This document shows, piece after piece, positions 26,848 to 35,056 of a stretch of 64,000 nt of DNA. Location: the NCBI RefSeq assembly GCF_021184025.1, contig NZ_CP036537.1, forward strand, positions 5,485,001 to 5,549,000, read 5' to 3'. The stretch's first letter is position 1; every line of letters starts with the position of its first letter. This DNA comes from Rhodopseudomonas boonkerdii. GTDB lineage: Bacteria > Pseudomonadota > Alphaproteobacteria > Rhizobiales > Xanthobacteraceae. Below the pieces are notes generated by a model. The model worked only from the letters and a program-made list of their open reading frames with translations. It had not been told where the DNA came from and made no database searches. Made by a program: the position numbers and the translations under genes.

Positions 26848-27834
26848 TCATTCAGATCTCAAGCCGGCCGATCGGATGACGTCGCCCCACATCTTCGTTT
26901 CGTCTGCCAGCAGGGTTCCGAGCTCGCGCGGTCCTCCCGATAGCACGGTTACGCCTCGCTCCTTCATTTTCGCGCGTAGTGCTGGGTCTTCCAGGGCGAC
27001 GCGGAGCGCTGCAGCGAGCCTCTCGACGATGGGCGACGGTGTGCCGGCTCGCACGAACAAGGCCTGCCAGAAGACGCTGCGGAAACCAGGCAGCAGACGC
27101 GCGACGGACGGCGCATCCGGGAACAGCGAGATCGGCTCTGCCGACGTCACCGCGAGAACACGGGCCGCCTTTTGCTCCACGACCGGGATGACGTCCTGAG
27201 GGGTCGCAAACGTGGCGTCTAGGCGACCGGCGATTATGTCGACGACCGCTGGCGCTGCGCCCCGATAGGGGATGTGAGCGAGTTGCACGCCAGCGCGACG
27301 GTTGAACATCTCAAGTATGAGATGATTGACGGATCCGTTGCCAGAACTGGCGACGTTCAGCTGCCCCGGCTTGGCCTTTGCGAGCGCAACGAACTCATCA
27401 AGCGTTTTTGCCGGCACGCCACTGCTGACCATCAGTACGAATGGCGACTCGCACATCAGGCCGACCGGCGAGAGCTCGTTCATCGGATCTTTTGGAGTCC
27501 AGCCCGGCTGCAATGTCGGATTAATCGCAAGGCTGGGTGTCCCCAAGAGTACAGTATAGCCATCTGGATCGGACTGAGCCACGGCGGTCGAAGCGACGCC
27601 TGTCGCGGCACCCGTCTTATTCTCGATAATGATCGGCTGGCCGAGATCGCGGCTCATCCTCTCGGCCACGAGCCGGGTCGTGACGTCGGTGAGGCCTCCA
27701 GCCGCATAGCCGACCACGAAACGGATCGGCCTGTCTGGGTAAGAGGCCTGGGCTGCTGCCGGCGCGACATGGACTGTCACAGCGTAAAGCAGACTCAAGA
27801 GCGCTGAAGCTCCACGTATACTTGTCATCCGCAT
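26848..27834 (-). CDS. TctC/Bug-family solute-binding protein
   Basis: A 328-residue periplasmic protein of the tripartite tricarboxylate transporter family. The signal peptide ends ...HVAPAAAQA; conserved segments are YPDRPIRFVVGYAAGGLTDVTTRLVAERM, IIIENKTGAATGVAS, and VQLAHIPYRGAAPAVVDIIAGRLDATF. The ATG at 27834 follows GGGGAGGAA. It is the last gene of the minus-strand operon that starts at 32264. It may deliver a carboxylic acid to the TctBA pair at 35057-37010 or to another membrane pair. Confidence 0.9.
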   Translation of the reverse strand: MRMTSIRGASALLSLLYAVTVHVAPAAAQASYPDRPIRFVVGYAAGGLTDVTTRLVAERMSRDLGQPIIIENKTGAATGVASTAVAQSDPDGYTVLLGTPSLAINPTLQPGWTPKDPMNELSPVGLMCESPFVLMVSSGVPAKTLDEFVALAKAKPGQLNVASSGNGSVNHLILEMFNRRAGVQLAHIPYRGAAPAVVDIIAGRLDATFATPQDVIPVVEQKAARVLAVTSAEPISLFPDAPSVARLLPGFRSVFWQALFVRAGTPSPIVERLAAALRVALEDPALRAKMKERGVTVLSGGPRELGTLLADETKMWGDVIRSAGLRSE

Positions 27835-27862
27835 GATATTCCTCCCCTTTCGTTTCCCGTAC

Positions 27863-29008
27863 TCAAAGACCCATTTCCTTCGCCACGACGTTCCTCAGAA
27901 TGTCGCTGGTACCGCCACCGATCGGGCCCAGCCGGGTGTCGCGGAATATCCGCTGCATGTCCCCGGCGACGTATCCGCTGCCGGCAAAGATAGACATGCC
28001 CAAATCGGCCACTTTCCAGGCATTTTCCGCCGCCACCGTCTTGGCGATCGCCGTATCGGCCACGGCGTCGATGCCGGCGTCCAGCTTCGCGGCGGTACGA
28101 AAGGTCGTGGCACGGGCGGATTCCGTCAGCATCCTCATTTCGGCGAGACGATGTGCGATGACCTGATATTGGTGCAGAGACTTTCCGAAGGCCGAGCGCT
28201 CCATGGCGAACGACTTGGCAATCTCCACAACCTTTAATGCTTGTCCACCACTCGCGGCGGCGAGCACGATGCGTTCGAGATTGAGGCCACGCATCAACAG
28301 CTTCCAGCCCTTGTTTTCCTCACCGAGCAGGTTCCGCTTCGGCACGCGCACGTCGTCGAAGAAGACCTCGTTGATCAAGGTCGTCCTGCTTCCCAGAGGA
28401 TCCAGGTTGCGAACTTCGATACCAGCGGATTTCGCATCGACGAGAAACATGCTGAGCCCGTGGCGTCCGGCTCCCGGATCGGTCTTGGCGCTCACCACCA
28501 TGAGATCGGCCACATGGGCGTTGGTGATGAAAACTTTCTGACCGCGAATGACGTAGTCGTCGCCGTCGCGGATGGCCCGTGTCCTGATGCCGGCTGCGTC
28601 CGAACCGCCGGACGGTTCGGTATAGCAGATCGCCATCTTCACCTTACCTGCGATGATCTCCGGAATGTAGGCACGCTTATGCTCCTCGCTCGCGCCGTGG
28701 CGCAGTGCCGCCCCACCGTAGATCGTGGGCCCCAGATAGGCGGTCGAAAGCCCCTTGTGATAGTAGGCGAGAGCCTCGAGCAACACGACCAGGTCCATGA
28801 ATGAGCAATTGGTGCCTCCATGTTCCTCCTCGAACGGAAGCGCAAACCAGCCGGCTCTGGCCAGTTCGAGATGCGCCTCATCCGGGTAAGCGGATCGCGC
28901 TTCATGATCGTCGATCGCAGAGGCGGGAAATATCCGCTCCAGAAGCCGAAGAACATTGTCCCTCATCAGCACCTGGTCGGTCGAAAATCCGAATGTATCG
29001 TATGGCAT
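27863..29008 (-). CDS. Acyl-CoA dehydrogenase
   Basis: A 381-residue ACAD with CYTEPSGGSDAAGIRTRAI, GQKVFITNAHVADLMVV, MERSAFGKSLHQYQ and IFAGSGYVAGDMQRIFRDTR. At the usual catalytic position it reads PIGGGTSDILRN without Glu, so the base may be the Glu in LNLERIVLA, as in isovaleryl-type ACADs. The ATG at 29008 follows AGAAGGA; a longer in-frame extension runs antisense through the thiolase gene region and is not family-like. It sits between the thiolase-like gene and the TctC gene in the operon. Confidence 0.9.
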   Translation of the reverse strand: MPYDTFGFSTDQVLMRDNVLRLLERIFPASAIDDHEARSAYPDEAHLELARAGWFALPFEEEHGGTNCSFMDLVVLLEALAYYHKGLSTAYLGPTIYGGAALRHGASEEHKRAYIPEIIAGKVKMAICYTEPSGGSDAAGIRTRAIRDGDDYVIRGQKVFITNAHVADLMVVSAKTDPGAGRHGLSMFLVDAKSAGIEVRNLDPLGSRTTLINEVFFDDVRVPKRNLLGEENKGWKLLMRGLNLERIVLAAASGGQALKVVEIAKSFAMERSAFGKSLHQYQVIAHRLAEMRMLTESARATTFRTAAKLDAGIDAVADTAIAKTVAAENAWKVADLGMSIFAGSGYVAGDMQRIFRDTRLGPIGGGTSDILRNVVAKEMGL

Positions 29009-29021
29009 GACTAATCCTTCT

Positions 29022-30194
29022 TCAGCGCCGGTCACGGCCCAAGAGCAGCGTGCAATGCGACGACATGATGCCGCCCTCGCTATGGATGAGCGCGAGGTCG
29101 CGCTTTGCGACCTGACGAGCGCCACATTCACCACGCAGCTGCCGAACGGCCTCGATAACCCCGAACAAACCTCCCGCGGCGCCTGCGTGAGCGTGCGACA
29201 GCATCCCGCCGTGAGTATTGATGGGGAGCTTTGCGTCGAACGCGGCATGTCCTTCTGCAAAATGCAGGCCCGCCTCGCCGCGCCCGCAGAGGCCGACTTC
29301 CTCTGCCTCGATGATCGGCACGATGCTGAAACAATCGTACAGTTCGGCGAAATCGACATCGTCTGGACTCACGCCCGCCATGTCATATGCGATCTTGCTC
29401 GACACGGAAGCACCGAACTCCGTCAGGCTGGGAGCGGCGATGAGATGCTCATGCGTGTGGTGCTCACCAAGCCCGAACAGCCACGCCGGTGCCTTGCGTT
29501 GATCTTTCGCCAGATCCGGATGAGCAACGACGATCGCGCCGCCCGCATCCGAGATCAGACAGCAGTCGAGTACGCCAAGCGGATCGGATATCCGCTTGGC
29601 AGCGAGCACGTCCGAGACCTCGATGGGTGTACGCATATGAGCATTCGGGTGTAGCGCCGCGTGTCTGCGCGACTGCACCGCGACTGCTGCCATCTGCTCG
29701 GAGGTGATGCCATATTCATGCATGTAGCGATTGGCGACGAGGCCGTAGAGCGAGGGGATGAAGGCTCCGTAGGGAGCCTCGAAATAGGGATGGCCGACCG
29801 CGGCCAGTGCCGAGACCGCCTGATCGCGCGACAGACCGGTCGCTCTGTTCTCGCCGGCACAGATGAGAATGGCGCGTGCACGACCGGCCGCAATGGCGGC
29901 CGCCGCGTGCCCGATCATAGCCGCTGGCGACGCGCCCCCGACAACGATGGACGCGCACAGATTTGGCTTGAGGCCGAGATATTCAGCCAGGACTGATCCC
30001 AGCATGAAATACGGTTCGGTAAAGGAATAGGCCGTAAAAAGACCGTCGATATCCGCAGGGCGCAAACCGGCATCTTCGATGGCCCGCTTTGCGGCTTGTG
30101 CGTTCAAACCAAGGCCGGTCATGTGCGGAACTTTACCGATCTCGGACTCGCCTACGCCGACGATCACCGCGCTGTTTCTGAGACTGTCCCCCAT
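29022..30194 (-). CDS. Thiolase-like protein (SCP2/lipid-transfer type), probable aldolase subunit
   Basis: A 390-residue thiolase-superfamily protein of the SCP2/Ltp branch: SAVIVGVGESEIGKVPHMTGL at the N-terminus, SIVVGGASPAAMIGHAAAAIAAGRA where true thiolases carry the acyl-enzyme Cys, DVDFAELYDCFSIVPIIEAEEVG (Tyr-containing motif) and the NTHGGMLSHAHAGAAGG loop. It starts directly after the stop of a DUF35 gene (TAG-ATG). In steroid side-chain degradation such Ltp2/DUF35 pairs are retro-aldolases, which is the model used here. The lack of the usual Cys argues against a simple thiolase. Confidence 0.85.
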   Translation of the reverse strand: MGDSLRNSAVIVGVGESEIGKVPHMTGLGLNAQAAKRAIEDAGLRPADIDGLFTAYSFTEPYFMLGSVLAEYLGLKPNLCASIVVGGASPAAMIGHAAAAIAAGRARAILICAGENRATGLSRDQAVSALAAVGHPYFEAPYGAFIPSLYGLVANRYMHEYGITSEQMAAVAVQSRRHAALHPNAHMRTPIEVSDVLAAKRISDPLGVLDCCLISDAGGAIVVAHPDLAKDQRKAPAWLFGLGEHHTHEHLIAAPSLTEFGASVSSKIAYDMAGVSPDDVDFAELYDCFSIVPIIEAEEVGLCGRGEAGLHFAEGHAAFDAKLPINTHGGMLSHAHAGAAGGLFGVIEAVRQLRGECGARQVAKRDLALIHSEGGIMSSHCTLLLGRDRR

Positions 30195-30608
30195 CTAACC
30201 GTTCCCAACCAATTCGAATTGCGGCATGACGCCGTCGACTCTTCGTTCGAAAGTCACGCGAACGGCATCGCCGATACGCCAGTTCAGGGCTCCGTCACCG
30301 ACAAGATTGGTGATCATCCGCGGTCCCTCTTCAAGATCAATCAGGGCGAGCACGTAAGGCACCATGTCTTTGTACTCCGGCGATGGAGCGCGCCGGACCA
30401 CGGTCGCCGCGTAGATCGTTCCGCGGCCGCTCGCGCGTGACCACTCCGCCTGATCCGACCAGCAGACTGGACAGAGGTGGCGCGCCGGAAACCGAGCGGC
30501 TCCGCAGCCCTTACACTTTTGCAGGGCCAATTCCTCTTTCTCGGCGGACCGCCAATACTCCGCGGCATCCGCATTGGCGAAAGGCATAGGAAGTGCAGCC
30601 GCCCTCAT
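30195..30608 (-). CDS. DUF35/OB-fold zinc-ribbon protein, partner of the thiolase-like protein
   Basis: A 137-residue Zn-ribbon plus OB-fold protein. The ribbon is KCKGCGAARFPARHLCPVCWSD (four Cys), followed by the OB domain (RGTIYAATVVRRAPSPEYKDMVPYVLALIDLEEG). Its start overlaps the enoyl-CoA hydratase stop as ATGA and its stop abuts the thiolase-like start, so the proteins are probably made in equal amounts. Family members bind acyl-CoA and complete the active site of Ltp-type aldolases. Confidence 0.88.
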   Translation of the reverse strand: MRAAALPMPFANADAAEYWRSAEKEELALQKCKGCGAARFPARHLCPVCWSDQAEWSRASGRGTIYAATVVRRAPSPEYKDMVPYVLALIDLEEGPRMITNLVGDGALNWRIGDAVRVTFERRVDGVMPQFELVGNG

Positions 30609-31432
30609 TGACCGGACCTCCGGCGGCGCGCGTTCTTAACGAACGTTTCCTTTTCGGACGCGGCTTTGAAGTCCGGCGCGCGGCGCGCCGACAGCGCAGA
30701 CAGCCCCTCCTGAAACGACTGGCTGGTGAAAACGAGTGATTGCCCAAGGTTCTCGAAGGCCATCATGTCGTCGAGGGAACTTTCGAATGTTCGCCCCATC
30801 AACCACTTCGCAAGACCGATGGCCTCGACTGGCCCGTCCGCGAGTTGATGCGCTCGCTTGATCCCTTCAATGTCGAGCTGCTCGTCTGCGAACACCGCCG
30901 CAGCGATCCCGTTCTCGACTGCCTGACGTCCCGTCCACGTGGCATTCTCGAAGATGAATGTCTTTGCGCGCGCCATTCCGATTAGCCGTGGGAGATTGTA
31001 CATCACTCCTATGTCGGGAAGGACGCCCAGACGAAAGAAACCGGCCATGAACCGGGCGCTCTCAGAGGCAAGAATGACGTCTCCCGTCAGCGCGAGTCCG
31101 AACCCTCCTCCGACAGCGAAGCCGTTGACACCGACGACGAGCGGCTTCCGGAGACGGATCATGGTCGTGAGCCACTGCGCGGTTCTATTGAACCGCGAGT
31201 GCGTGGACCATGGATCGATCTCGTTCTTGAGCATCGGGAGATCACCACCGGCGCAGAAGGATCTGCCGCTTCCCGTCAGATACACGGCGCGGCAGTCGAC
31301 GTCGGCATCAAGGTCCGCGAAGACCGTCGCGACGGCCTCCCGCATCACCTGCGTCATCGAATTTCGATTCTCGTCGTTCGTGAGTCGAACGATGGCTACC
31401 GCGCCATCGCGCGTCACTGTTACTGGTTGCAT
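30605..31432 (-). CDS. Enoyl-CoA hydratase/isomerase family protein
   Basis: A 275-residue crotonase-fold protein: SFCAGGDLPML and GVNGFAVGGGFGLALTGDVILAS form the oxyanion hole, and FRLGVLPDIGVMYNLPRLIGMARA contains an Asp where hydratases often have Glu, as in some isomerases. The C-terminus is basic (NARRRRSGQ). The ATG at 31432 follows GGAG. It would act on a double bond made by the ACAD of the operon; hydratase and isomerase functions cannot be separated by eye. Confidence 0.87.
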   Translation of the reverse strand: MQPVTVTRDGAVAIVRLTNDENRNSMTQVMREAVATVFADLDADVDCRAVYLTGSGRSFCAGGDLPMLKNEIDPWSTHSRFNRTAQWLTTMIRLRKPLVVGVNGFAVGGGFGLALTGDVILASESARFMAGFFRLGVLPDIGVMYNLPRLIGMARAKTFIFENATWTGRQAVENGIAAAVFADEQLDIEGIKRAHQLADGPVEAIGLAKWLMGRTFESSLDDMMAFENLGQSLVFTSQSFQEGLSALSARRAPDFKAASEKETFVKNARRRRSGQ

Positions 31433-31451
31433 GTCGTGCTCCGTGATGAGT

Positions 31452-32264
31452 TTATTTTGCGTCAGGCCGCGGAGTCGCCTTGAATTGGCGACCGCCATCC
31501 ACGACGAGATCGGTCCCGTTCACATATCTGGCCGCAGGCGACACGAGATAAGCGACGGCGGCGGCAATCTCCTCGACCTCGCCGAAGCGACCGACCGGAA
31601 CGCGAGCGAGTTCAGCTGCAGCACGATCGGTGTCTTCATGAATCCGCTTCGTGCCTTCCGTATCGGCGATCGGCCCTGGAGCCACCGTGTTCGAAATGAT
31701 GTTCTTCGGAGCCCATTCGATCGCCAGCGTCCGCATCAGCGACTGGATACCGGCCTTCGCAGCGGCGGCCGGCGCACAGCCCGGCCATCCACCCCATGCA
31801 TAGGCCGTGATAATGCTGACGATCCGTCCCACATGAGGCGATTTCGACAGGTGCGGAAAGGCGGCATGACAGCAATTGAAGGTGCCGTTCAGATCGATAT
31901 CGACAACGGTGCGCCAACCGTTTGGAGACAGATCTTCGGTGGGACAGGCAAAATTGCCGGCAGCGTTGTTGACAAGGATATCGAGGCCGCCAAATTTCTC
32001 GACCGACTGATCGACAGCTCGCTTGACCGAGCCATGATCCCGAACATCGCAAACGATACCAAGTGCGCGGACACCGGCCTCTGACAATTCCGCGCACGCT
32101 TTGTCCAGAACCTCCTGCCGCCTGCTTGCGATCGTCACATTCGCGCCGAGCGCGCCGAGGGTTTTTGCGATGCCGAAGCCGATACCTGTTCCGCCCCCTG
32201 TGACGAAGGCTGACGTGCCCTCGAGTATTCCCAATCCGAAGATGGATGCGTTCTTCTCGTTCAT
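31452..32264 (-). CDS. SDR similar to peroxisomal-type 2,4-dienoyl-CoA reductase
   Basis: A 270-residue SDR: TGGGTGIGFGIAKTLGALGA, NNAAGNFACPTEDLSPNGWRTV, DIDLNGTFNCCHAAF, AIEWAPKNIISNTVAPGPI then DTEGTKR. NNAAGNF and APGPI..TEG are typical of 2,4-dienoyl-CoA reductases. The canonical YxxxK Tyr is absent (AAAAK), as in the peroxisomal enzymes. It is the first gene of the minus operon, 37 bases after a sigma-54 site. It would reduce a conjugated dienoyl-CoA with NADPH, useful for unsaturated or ring-derived acids. Confidence 0.85.
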   Translation of the reverse strand: MNEKNASIFGLGILEGTSAFVTGGGTGIGFGIAKTLGALGANVTIASRRQEVLDKACAELSEAGVRALGIVCDVRDHGSVKRAVDQSVEKFGGLDILVNNAAGNFACPTEDLSPNGWRTVVDIDLNGTFNCCHAAFPHLSKSPHVGRIVSIITAYAWGGWPGCAPAAAAKAGIQSLMRTLAIEWAPKNIISNTVAPGPIADTEGTKRIHEDTDRAAAELARVPVGRFGEVEEIAAAVAYLVSPAARYVNGTDLVVDGGRQFKATPRPDAK

Positions 32265-32300
32265 TGCCGCCCTGATCCTTTGTTTATGCCGGACATGGAC

Positions 32301-32316
32301 TGCAAGGCACGTACCA
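32301..32316 (-). promoter_or_regulatory. Probable sigma-54 promoter of the SDR-to-TctC operon
   Basis: The minus strand reads TGGTACGTGCCTTGCA. The essential GG and GC and their spacing are kept; one base of the -24 box differs. The predicted start is near 32289, about 25 bases before the ATG at 32264. Confidence 0.65.
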
Positions 32317-32367
32317 ATCGGAAAATCAGATACGGAACGCCGACAAGATGGCTCTGCGGCAGCGAAG

Positions 32368-32386
32368 ATGTCCTAGCGGCGGACAT
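32368..32386. promoter_or_regulatory. Inverted repeat between divergent sigma-54 promoters
   Basis: ATGTCC-N7-GGACAT is a perfect 6-base inverted repeat, 52 bases from the minus promoter and 82 from the plus promoter. This is almost the geometry of the 34879-34899 palindrome (50 and 83). The sequence and spacer differ from that site, so the assignment as an activator site is weaker. Confidence 0.4.
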
Positions 32387-32467
32387 AATCGGATCTGCGT
32401 GTAGCTGGAGCGGACATCCGCCGCATCGCCGTCGCGTAGCGGATTGACGCCGGCCCGTGATCGGCAG

Positions 32468-32483
32468 TGGCATGCATCTTGCG
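32468..32483 (+). promoter_or_regulatory. Sigma-54 promoter of the CoA-transferase gene
   Basis: TGGCATGCATCTTGCG matches the consensus except for the last base. The predicted start is near 32494, which rules out the ATG at 32490 and supports the ATG at 32556. Confidence 0.78.
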
Positions 32484-32555
32484 GAATGAATGCGTCGACC
32501 GCCACGCCAAAGCGTGCGCGGATTCGGTATGAGTTGCCAGCAAAGAGCAGAGAAT

Positions 32556-33767
32556 ATGAAGATGGAAACGGCCAAGCCAAATGGTCCGCTGCACGGACTG
32601 AAGATCGTCGACCTGACTGCGGTTATCATGGGGCCTTATGCCATGCAGATCCTGTCCGACTTCGGCGCGGAGATTATCAAGATCGAAGCGCCGGAAGGTG
32701 ACATCATGCGGCATGTCGGCAAAAATGGCGACCGCGGCATGGGCCCCATTCACATAGCGCTCAACCGCGGCAAGCGATTGGTCGCCCTCGACCTCAAGAC
32801 GTCGGCGGGCCGCGAAGCGCTGAGCAAGATCGTCGCCAGCGCGGACGCTTTTGTCCACGCCATGCGGCCGCAAGCTATCCAACGACTGGGGCTCGACTAC
32901 GAAAGCGTGCGCGCGTTCAATGAAAAGATCGTTTATTGCGGTGCCTACGGCTTTTCGCAGGACGGTCCCTATCGGGACGATCCGGCTTACGACGACATGA
33001 TCCAGGGTCTGTGCGGAATCGCCGATCTGGGCTCGAAGCTCGCGGGCGAACCACGCTTTTTTCCAACCGTCATCGCCGACAAAGTCTGCGGACTGACGCT
33101 TGCCCACTCGCTTCTCGCTGCGCTGATCGGACGTGAACGCACGGGTACAGGTCAGAAGATCGAGGTCCCTATGTTCGAGACCATGGTCTCGTTTCTCCTC
33201 GTTGAACATCTTGGCGACCGCACATTCGGCGAGAACGAACAGCCAGGCTATGCGCGCGTACTCTCTCAATTGCGCAAGCCGCATCGCACGGCAGACGGCT
33301 ATGTCTGCGCATTGCCGTACAACGACAAGAACTGGCGCGACTTCTTCAGAATAGTCGATCGCCCCGATCTGCTGACCGATCCAAGGTTTGCAAGCCAGAA
33401 CGCGCGCAGCCAGAATTATGAGGTTCTGTACACGCTTCTGGGATCCTTGCTCGCCGAACGGCCGACCGATTACTGGCTGACTCACCTCCGGGCCGCGAGC
33501 ATCCCCGTAGCCCCGGTACTCGGACTGGCTGAGCTGATCGACGATCCGCATCTGCGCGCAGTCGAAATGTTCAAAACCGTCGAGCACCCGAGCGAAGGCA
33601 GGATCATGGCGGTACGTTCTCCTATCCAGTTTTCGGCAACCCCGACCCGCATCGGGAAGCCGGCAGGCCCTGTCGGTGCTGACACACGGGCCGTCCTGCT
33701 CGATCACGGCTATACCGAGCGCGAGATTGATGTGCTGGCAACGGAAGGCGCCGTGCGGATCGCATGA
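32556..33767 (+). CDS. CaiB/BaiF family III CoA-transferase
   Basis: A 403-residue class III CoA-transferase: LHGLKIVDLTAVIMGPYAMQILSDFGAEIIKIEAP, HIALNRGKRLVALDLKT, and YDDMIQGLCGIADLGSKLAGEPRFFP, where the Asp pair holds the family's catalytic Asp. The C-terminal small domain is present (LPYNDKNWRDFFRIV). The ATG at 32556 has AGAGCAGAG upstream and fits the promoter; the ATG six bases later is possible. It may charge an imported acid with CoA taken from a pathway product, an ATP-free alternative to the ligase at 21388. Confidence 0.88.
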   Translation: MKMETAKPNGPLHGLKIVDLTAVIMGPYAMQILSDFGAEIIKIEAPEGDIMRHVGKNGDRGMGPIHIALNRGKRLVALDLKTSAGREALSKIVASADAFVHAMRPQAIQRLGLDYESVRAFNEKIVYCGAYGFSQDGPYRDDPAYDDMIQGLCGIADLGSKLAGEPRFFPTVIADKVCGLTLAHSLLAALIGRERTGTGQKIEVPMFETMVSFLLVEHLGDRTFGENEQPGYARVLSQLRKPHRTADGYVCALPYNDKNWRDFFRIVDRPDLLTDPRFASQNARSQNYEVLYTLLGSLLAERPTDYWLTHLRAASIPVAPVLGLAELIDDPHLRAVEMFKTVEHPSEGRIMAVRSPIQFSATPTRIGKPAGPVGADTRAVLLDHGYTEREIDVLATEGAVRIA

Positions 33768-33790
33768 CGCCCTCCTTCGGCGCGGAACAT

Positions 33791-34756
33791 TCAGTCAAGT
33801 TTCGCGCCGGACTGCCGAACAGCTTCCTTCCATCGCACGCTCTCTTCCTTCGCGATCGTCGCCATGCGCGCACCGTCAATCGTCTGCGGGCGAATACCCA
33901 AAGTGTCAAAGCGCTCCAGAAGTTTCGGGTCCTTCATCGCGGTCTGCACGGAGGCATAGATGCGCGCGGTCAGATCGTCCGGTGTCGAGGCGGGCACCAC
34001 GATGCCATACCAGGCCTCGTTCGTAATCGCGCCGAAGCCCTGCTCTACGGCGGTCGGAACATCCGGCAGTTGTTTCACCCTCTCGGACGACGTGACGGCA
34101 ACGAGTTTTATTGCCCCCTTCGCTTGTTGTGCGATCATCGCCGGGATGCCATCGATCAGGACATCGACCTCACCCGCCATCAGGGCCTGCAAAGCCGGAC
34201 CATTCCCGCGATACGGTACATGGATTGATTTCACACCGGCATCGGTCTTCAAAAGCTCGCTCATCAGATGCCCCGTCGTTCCGACGCCCGGTGACGCCGT
34301 CCGCACGTCGGAGCGCTTCTTCATCAGATCGACAAGTTGCTTCAGGTCGGAGATATTCAGGCGCGGATTGACTGCGACACCGCTCGGCATAAGGCCGACG
34401 ATGCCGACCATCTTGAAATCCTTGTCCGGATCGAAGCCGGTGGAGGCGTACAGCCATCTGTTGATTGACAGGATGCCCGGTGTGACGACGAGCAAGGTTT
34501 GCCCGTCACCGGCCGCCTGAGCCGCCACCGCTGCTCCGACATTGCCCCCGGCGCCTGTCTTGTTCTCGACGACTACGGGAACACCGGTCGCATTCTTCAG
34601 CGCGTCTGCGAAGGCGCGACCGAGCAGGTCGGTCTGTCCGGCTGCGGGGAACGGTACGATCATTCGCAACGGACCGTTCGGCCAAAATTGTGCATGCGCG
34701 GTCGTTGTTGCCACGACGAGCGTCGCTACCGTCATCAGCGATCTAAGGATCTTCAT
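33791..34756 (-). CDS. TctC/Bug-family solute-binding protein
   Basis: A 321-residue periplasmic binding protein: the signal peptide MKILRSLMTVATLVVATTTAHA, then PLRMIVPFPAAGQTDLLGRAFADALKN, VVVENKTGAGGNVGAAVAAQA and SIHVPYRGNGPALQALMAGEVDVLIDG, all typical of TctC. The ATG at 34756 follows GGGAGAGA. It lies divergently from the genes of the TctB and TctA membrane subunits and is the most likely binding protein for that transporter. Confidence 0.9.
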   Translation of the reverse strand: MKILRSLMTVATLVVATTTAHAQFWPNGPLRMIVPFPAAGQTDLLGRAFADALKNATGVPVVVENKTGAGGNVGAAVAAQAAGDGQTLLVVTPGILSINRWLYASTGFDPDKDFKMVGIVGLMPSGVAVNPRLNISDLKQLVDLMKKRSDVRTASPGVGTTGHLMSELLKTDAGVKSIHVPYRGNGPALQALMAGEVDVLIDGIPAMIAQQAKGAIKLVAVTSSERVKQLPDVPTAVEQGFGAITNEAWYGIVVPASTPDDLTARIYASVQTAMKDPKLLERFDTLGIRPQTIDGARMATIAKEESVRWKEAVRQSGAKLD

Positions 34757-34813
34757 CTGCGTCTCTCCCTCTCGGTGCCCGCCTGTTCTTCGTGTCTGGC
34801 GGTCACCTCTTTG

Positions 34814-34829
34814 AGCAAGCGACATGCCA
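34814..34829 (-). promoter_or_regulatory. Sigma-54 promoter of the TctC gene
   Basis: The minus strand reads TGGCATGTCGCTTGCT, a full match in spacing and key bases. The predicted start is near 34802, about 45 bases before the ATG at 34756. Confidence 0.8.
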
Positions 34830-34878
34830 GCAAACCAAGCTAGGCGAACTGCGCCCGGTCTGTCCCGCAGGCCAAAGA

Positions 34879-34899
34879 ATGTGTTCGCACGGAACACAT
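34879..34899. promoter_or_regulatory. Perfect palindrome, likely activator binding site
   Basis: ATGTGTTC-GCACG-GAACACAT has perfect 8-base arms. It lies 50 bases from the TctC promoter and 83 from the TctBA promoter, the usual place for an enhancer-binding protein. Its core is close to the palindrome at 26226-26244, and a left half-site GTGTTC occurs at 23149-23154 upstream of the first operon. Confidence 0.65.
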
Positions 34900-34981
34900 G
34901 GTGTCTTCGCTACATCCATTTCTCCTCAGATTCCCGCAGCGGGCTATCCGGCACACGCTCTGCGCTGACACGCAGCGCTTG

Positions 34982-34997
34982 CGGCACGCTCCTTGCT
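34982..34997 (+). promoter_or_regulatory. Sigma-54 promoter of tctBA
   Basis: CGGCACGCTCCTTGCT keeps the GG and GC at the correct distance; only the first base differs from consensus. The predicted start is near 35009, 48 bases before the tctB start. Confidence 0.7.
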
Positions 34998-35056
34998 ATT
35001 CAAGCGGAGAGACCGCGGCCTTTGAATGCAGCGCGTCATCGAACCGGGAGAGAGAC

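Noticed and set aside
32373..33707. A 444-codon minus-strand open frame
   Set aside because: It is antisense to the CoA-transferase at 32556-33767; its product has no family features.
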